From the NCBI RefSeq assembly GCF_900142195.1, contig NZ_FRAB01000004.1, positions 124,001 to 188,000 on the forward strand: DNA of 64,000 nucleotides. Direction: 5' to 3'. Of this stretch, positions 61,255 through 64,000 are shown piece by piece; within the stretch, counting starts at the first letter, position 1; each line of letters begins with the position of its first letter. Position numbers and translations under genes: made by a program. Under the pieces are notes generated by a model. That model did not search any database. It was not told the DNA's origin and saw nothing but the letters and a program-made list of their open reading frames with translations. The DNA comes from Paraburkholderia terricola. Its GTDB lineage: Bacteria > Pseudomonadota > Gammaproteobacteria > Burkholderiales > Burkholderiaceae.

Positions 61255-62325
61255 ATGGCAACGGCCACGAAGACGCCGGCTAAACGAGCCACGTCTCAAA
61301 CAAACGCGGCAGCCGCGGCAAAGTCGACACGAACGTCGGCTCGCGCGGGCAGCAGCGCGGTGAAGAAAGTATCGTCGAAAGCCGCTGGAGCGCCGGCGAA
61401 GACCGGCGCGAGCGCAGCGGCGGGCGCAACGAAAAAGGCCGCCGTCAAACGCGCGCTCAACGGCGCATCGGCGCATGCCCATGCGCCTGTGGCGAAGCGC
61501 GCCAAAACGCCGTCGCGTACAGTGCGGGCAAAAAGCAATGGTGCCTTGCCGCCCGAACTCGCGGGCGACGTGCAGGAACTCGCGCGCGACACGCACGAAG
61601 GCGAAGTCGTGCGCAAGACGCGCGTGTCCTCGAATGCGGGCGGGCCAGCCGCCAGCGCAACCGAAGTGGCGGTGCCGGTGCAGATCGGCGGCCTCACGCC
61701 TGAAGTCACGCGTCCGGCGTATTGGGACAAGGCGTGTGCGGACCTCGTCAAGCGCGATCGTATTCTGAAGAAACTGATTCCGAAATTTGGCCCGGTGCAT
61801 TTGCTGAGCCGTGGCGATCCGTTCGTCACGCTTGCGCGTTCGGTGGTCGGGCAGCAGATTTCGGTGGCGTCCGCACAAGCGGTCTGGGCAAGAGTCGAGG
61901 CGGCGTGTTCGAAGCTCGTGCCGCAGCAGTTCATCAAGCTCGGTCAGGAAAAGCTCACCGCGTGCGGGTTGTCCAAGCGCAAGGCGGAGTATGTGCTCGA
62001 TCTCGCGCAGCATTTCGTCTCCGGGGCATTGCACGTCGGCAAGTGGACCTCGATGGAAGACGAGGCGGTGATCGCCGAGCTCACGCAGATTCGCGGCATC
62101 GGCCGGTGGACCGCGGAGATGTTCCTGATCTTCAACCTGTCGCGCCCGGACGTCCTGCCGCTCGACGACCTGGGCCTGATCCGCGCGATCAGCGTCAACT
62201 ACTTCAGCGGTGAACCGGTTACGCGTAGCGAGGCGCGCGAGGTCGCGGCAAACTGGGAGCCGTGGCGCACCGTTGCCACCTGGTATATGTGGCGTAGTCT
62301 TGATCCATTGCCGGTCGATTACTGA
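61255..62325 (+). CDS. AlkA-family DNA-3-methyladenine glycosylase with histone-H1-like N-terminus
   Basis: A 356-residue DNA glycosylase of the HhH-GPD superfamily (AlkA/Mag1-like), which removes alkylated bases. The C-terminal ~200 residues contain ARSVVGQQISVASA, the helix-hairpin-helix TQIRGIGRWTAEMF (about 277-290) and the catalytic aspartate in LPLDDLGLIRAI (Asp304 or Asp305). The first ~140 residues are an unusual Lys/Ala/Ser/Thr-rich low-complexity region (KTPAKRATSQTN, SAVKKVSSKAAGAPAKTG) resembling bacterial or eukaryotic H1-type tails. The GGAGG ribosome binding site at about 61244 supports the start, so the extension is translated. Confidence 0.92.
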   Translation: MATATKTPAKRATSQTNAAAAAKSTRTSARAGSSAVKKVSSKAAGAPAKTGASAAAGATKKAAVKRALNGASAHAHAPVAKRAKTPSRTVRAKSNGALPPELAGDVQELARDTHEGEVVRKTRVSSNAGGPAASATEVAVPVQIGGLTPEVTRPAYWDKACADLVKRDRILKKLIPKFGPVHLLSRGDPFVTLARSVVGQQISVASAQAVWARVEAACSKLVPQQFIKLGQEKLTACGLSKRKAEYVLDLAQHFVSGALHVGKWTSMEDEAVIAELTQIRGIGRWTAEMFLIFNLSRPDVLPLDDLGLIRAISVNYFSGEPVTRSEAREVAANWEPWRTVATWYMWRSLDPLPVDY

Positions 62326-62350
62326 AAAACAGGAAGTGACGCCTTTCAGA

Positions 62351-62378
62351 AACTATCAATTGTAAAAAATTGATAGTT
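62351..62378. repeat. 11-bp perfect AT-rich inverted repeat upstream of accA
   Basis: AACTATCAATT (62351-62361) and its inverse (62368-62378) flank a 6-base GTAAAA loop. The arms are AT-rich in a GC-rich chromosome. No T run follows, so it is not a standard terminator of the glycosylase gene. It lies ~30-40 bp upstream of the candidate accA promoter, where an operator is often found. Confidence 0.8.
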
Positions 62379-62409
62379 GCGAGATGGTTTTGATATCGGC
62401 GGGCGCGGT

Positions 62410-62415
62410 TAGAAT
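62410..62415 (+). promoter_or_regulatory. candidate -10 box of accA
   Basis: TAGAAT lies 33 bp before the accA ATG. A TTTTGA (62388-62393) with 16-bp spacing could serve as -35. An 11-bp palindrome lies just upstream. Confidence 0.5.
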
Positions 62416-62448
62416 ACGCGCTGCCGGTAAGTCCAAGGATTACAAACA

Positions 62449-63420
62449 ATGAAGACCACCTTTCTGGATTTCGAACAGCCGATCGCTGAACTCGAAGCGA
62501 AGATCGAAGAATTGCGCTTCGTGCAGGACGATTCGGCCGTCGATATTTCGGAAGAGATCGAGCGGCTGTCCAAGAAGAGTCAACAGCTCACCAAGGATCT
62601 GTACGCGAACCTCACACCCTGGCAGGTTTCGCAAATCGCCCGCCATCCGCAACGCCCGTACACGTTCGACTACGTGAACGAGCTGTTCACCGACTTCCAT
62701 GAGTTGCACGGCGACCGCAATTATGCGGACGACCTGTCGATCGTCGGCGGCCTCGCGCGTTTCAACGGGCAGGCCTGCATGGTGATCGGCCACCAGAAGG
62801 GGCGCGACACCAAGGAGCGCGCGCTGCGCAATTTCGGCATGCCGCGTCCCGAGGGCTATCGCAAGGCGGAGCGTCTGATGCGTCTTGCCGAGAAGTTCGG
62901 CTTGCCGATCTTCACGTTCATCGACACGCCGGGCGCGTATCCCGGCATCGGCGCGGAAGAGCGCGGCCAGTCCGAAGCGATCGGCCGCAATCTGTACGTG
63001 ATGGCTGAGCTGAAAACGCCGCTGATCGCCACGATCATCGGTGAGGGCGGTTCGGGCGGCGCGCTCGCGATCGCCGTTGGCGACAGTGTGCTGATGCTGC
63101 AATTTTCAACATATTCTGTGATCTCGCCGGAAGGCTGCGCGTCGATTCTGTGGAAGAGCGCCGCCAAGGCGCCCGAGGCGGCGGAAGCGCTCGGCCTGAC
63201 CGCGCATCGTCTGAAGGCGCTCGGCCTGATCGACAAGATCGTCAACGAGCCGCTCGGCGGCGCGCATCGCGATCCGAAGGGCATGGCCGCCATGCTGCGC
63301 CGCGCACTCGCCGACTCGCTGCGCCAGTTCCAGGGCATGAGCATCAACGACCTGCGTCAACGCCGTTTCGAACGGCTGATGTCGTACGGCAAGTTCAAGG
63401 AAACGACGCCGGGTGCCTAA
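62449..63420 (+). CDS. accA: acetyl-CoA carboxylase carboxyltransferase subunit alpha
   Basis: AccA with AccD forms the carboxyltransferase that transfers CO2 from biotin to acetyl-CoA, giving malonyl-CoA for fatty acid synthesis. The 323-residue protein has the helical N-terminus ([18 protein letters not shown]), then the crotonase-like core with [18 protein letters not shown] and [16 protein letters not shown] lies before the ATG. tilS follows after 41 bp, the conserved accA-tilS order. Confidence 0.98.
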   Translation: MKTTFLDFEQPIAELEAKIEELRFVQDDSAVDISEEIERLSKKSQQLTKDLYANLTPWQVSQIARHPQRPYTFDYVNELFTDFHELHGDRNYADDLSIVGGLARFNGQACMVIGHQKGRDTKERALRNFGMPRPEGYRKAERLMRLAEKFGLPIFTFIDTPGAYPGIGAEERGQSEAIGRNLYVMAELKTPLIATIIGEGGSGGALAIAVGDSVLMLQFSTYSVISPEGCASILWKSAAKAPEAAEALGLTAHRLKALGLIDKIVNEPLGGAHRDPKGMAAMLRRALADSLRQFQGMSINDLRQRRFERLMSYGKFKETTPGA

Positions 63421-63461
63421 GCCCGCGCGCGTTCACTTTCGGCGCTTCGCGCGCTAACGAC

Positions 63462-64000
63462 GTGACCTCCACCGCCGACTCTCCCGCCGACCGCCTCGTT
63501 CTCGATGCGGTCGGCGTTGCGCTGTCCGCGTTGCCTGCAAGCGCGCGCATCGCGGTGGCGTTGAGCGGAGGCGTCGATTCGAGCGTGCTGCTCGATGCGG
63601 TTGTGCGCGTGGCCGGCGCGTCGCGTTGTGTGGCGCTGCACGTGCATCACGGCTTGAGCGCGCGCGCCGACGAATGGCTCGCGCATTGCGAGGCGTTCGC
63701 GCGCGAGCGCGGCGTCGAATTCGAGGCTCAGCGCGTCCAGGTCGCGCACGATTCGGGCGTGAGCGTCGAGGCCGCGGCGCGCGATGCGCGTTATCGTGCG
63801 CTGGACGCCATGTGCGCGGCACGCGGTATTCACTCGCTATGGCTCGCGCAGCACGCGGACGATCAGGCTGAGACCGTCTTGCTGCAACTGCTGCGGGGAG
63901 CGGGCCTCGCGGGTCTCGCGGCGATGGCGCCGGAGTACTTGCCGGCGGGTGCGTCGGCACTGCGCGTGCGGCCTTTGCTTCATCTGCTGCGCGCGCAACT
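63462..64000 (+). CDS. tilS: tRNA(Ile)-lysidine synthase, N-terminal part only
   Basis: TilS attaches lysine to C34 of the AUA-reading tRNA-Ile using ATP, which changes both its codon and its amino-acid identity. Only the first ~179 codons are in the window; the frame is open to the right edge. The PP-loop motif SGGVDS is at residues 34-39, and LHVHHGLS and QHADDQAETVLLQL follow as in the family. The GTG at 63462 is the likely start. Its place after accA matches the E. coli order. Confidence 0.94.
   Translation, partial: MTSTADSPADRLVLDAVGVALSALPASARIAVALSGGVDSSVLLDAVVRVAGASRCVALHVHHGLSARADEWLAHCEAFARERGVEFEAQRVQVAHDSGVSVEAAARDARYRALDAMCAARGIHSLWLAQHADDQAETVLLQLLRGAGLAGLAAMAPEYLPAGASALRVRPLLHLLRAQ

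Overview
This is a 64 kb stretch of ordinary, tightly packed, high-GC betaproteobacterial chromosome. The protein sequences and gene orders point to Burkholderiaceae, most likely Paraburkholderia: a ~400-residue TrpS with an insertion, the rlmN-rodZ-ispG-hisS-yfgM-bamB-der cluster, and hisZ placed between hflKC and purA. The genus is an inference; no rRNA or other marker gene is present. I recognise 58 protein genes. The first (comEC) and last (tilS) are cut by the window edges. I see no tRNA or rRNA gene, CRISPR array, insertion sequence, prophage or defence island.

Layout. (1) 1-6400: the comEC tail, an alpha/beta hydrolase, then pyrG-kdsA-eno-ftsB (CTP, KDO and glycolysis, then division). 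(2) 6.5-8.6 kb, minus strand: a small lipoprotein, hslO (Hsp33) and a gamma-carbonic anhydrase. (3) 8.9-18.1 kb, plus strand: a DUF455 ferritin-like protein, a hydrolase, a PHP exonuclease (trpH/rnaAM), a YciO protein, an M50 protease, trpS, a methyltransferase, dapA, bamC and an MBL hydrolase, closed by a perfect 16-bp bidirectional terminator shared with a convergent Bax-inhibitor-1 gene. (4) 19.2-27 kb: ndk, rlmN, rodZ, ispG, hisS, yfgM, bamB. (5) 27.4-36.4 kb: der, hfq, hflX, hflK, hflC, a DUF2065 gene, hisZ, purA and a phosphoribosyltransferase. (6) 36.7-45.6 kb: kup and tex (convergent), a coiled-coil exported protein of unknown function, a DUF465 protein, a DinG-type helicase and an alanine-rich lipoprotein. 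(7) 45.8-54.2 kb: a RoxA-like oxygenase diverging from a SlyD-like FKBP across only 32 bp, an exported degenerate phosphoesterase overlapping mutS, lplT and suhB. (8) 54.5-64 kb: trmJ, cysE, lpxH, two cyclophilins, a TPR protein, cysS, an AlkA-type glycosylase with a histone-like N-terminus, accA and tilS.

How the genes fit together. The window mixes translation (trpS, hisS, cysS, tilS, rlmN, trmJ, der, hflX), envelope biogenesis (kdsA, lpxH, bamB, bamC, rodZ, ftsB, lplT, accA, ispG), membrane proteolysis control (hflKC) and protein folding (hslO, the FKBP, ppiA, ppiB).

I did not find a convincing new multi-gene system. The observations most worth a second look are small: a 5'-less gene remnant between bamB and der, the coiled-coil exported protein at 41.4-42.5 kb, the phosphoesterase that lacks canonical metal motifs, the H1-like tail on the glycosylase, a 12-bp-period repeat after ppiA, a hairpin before rlmN, and an 11-bp palindrome upstream of accA.
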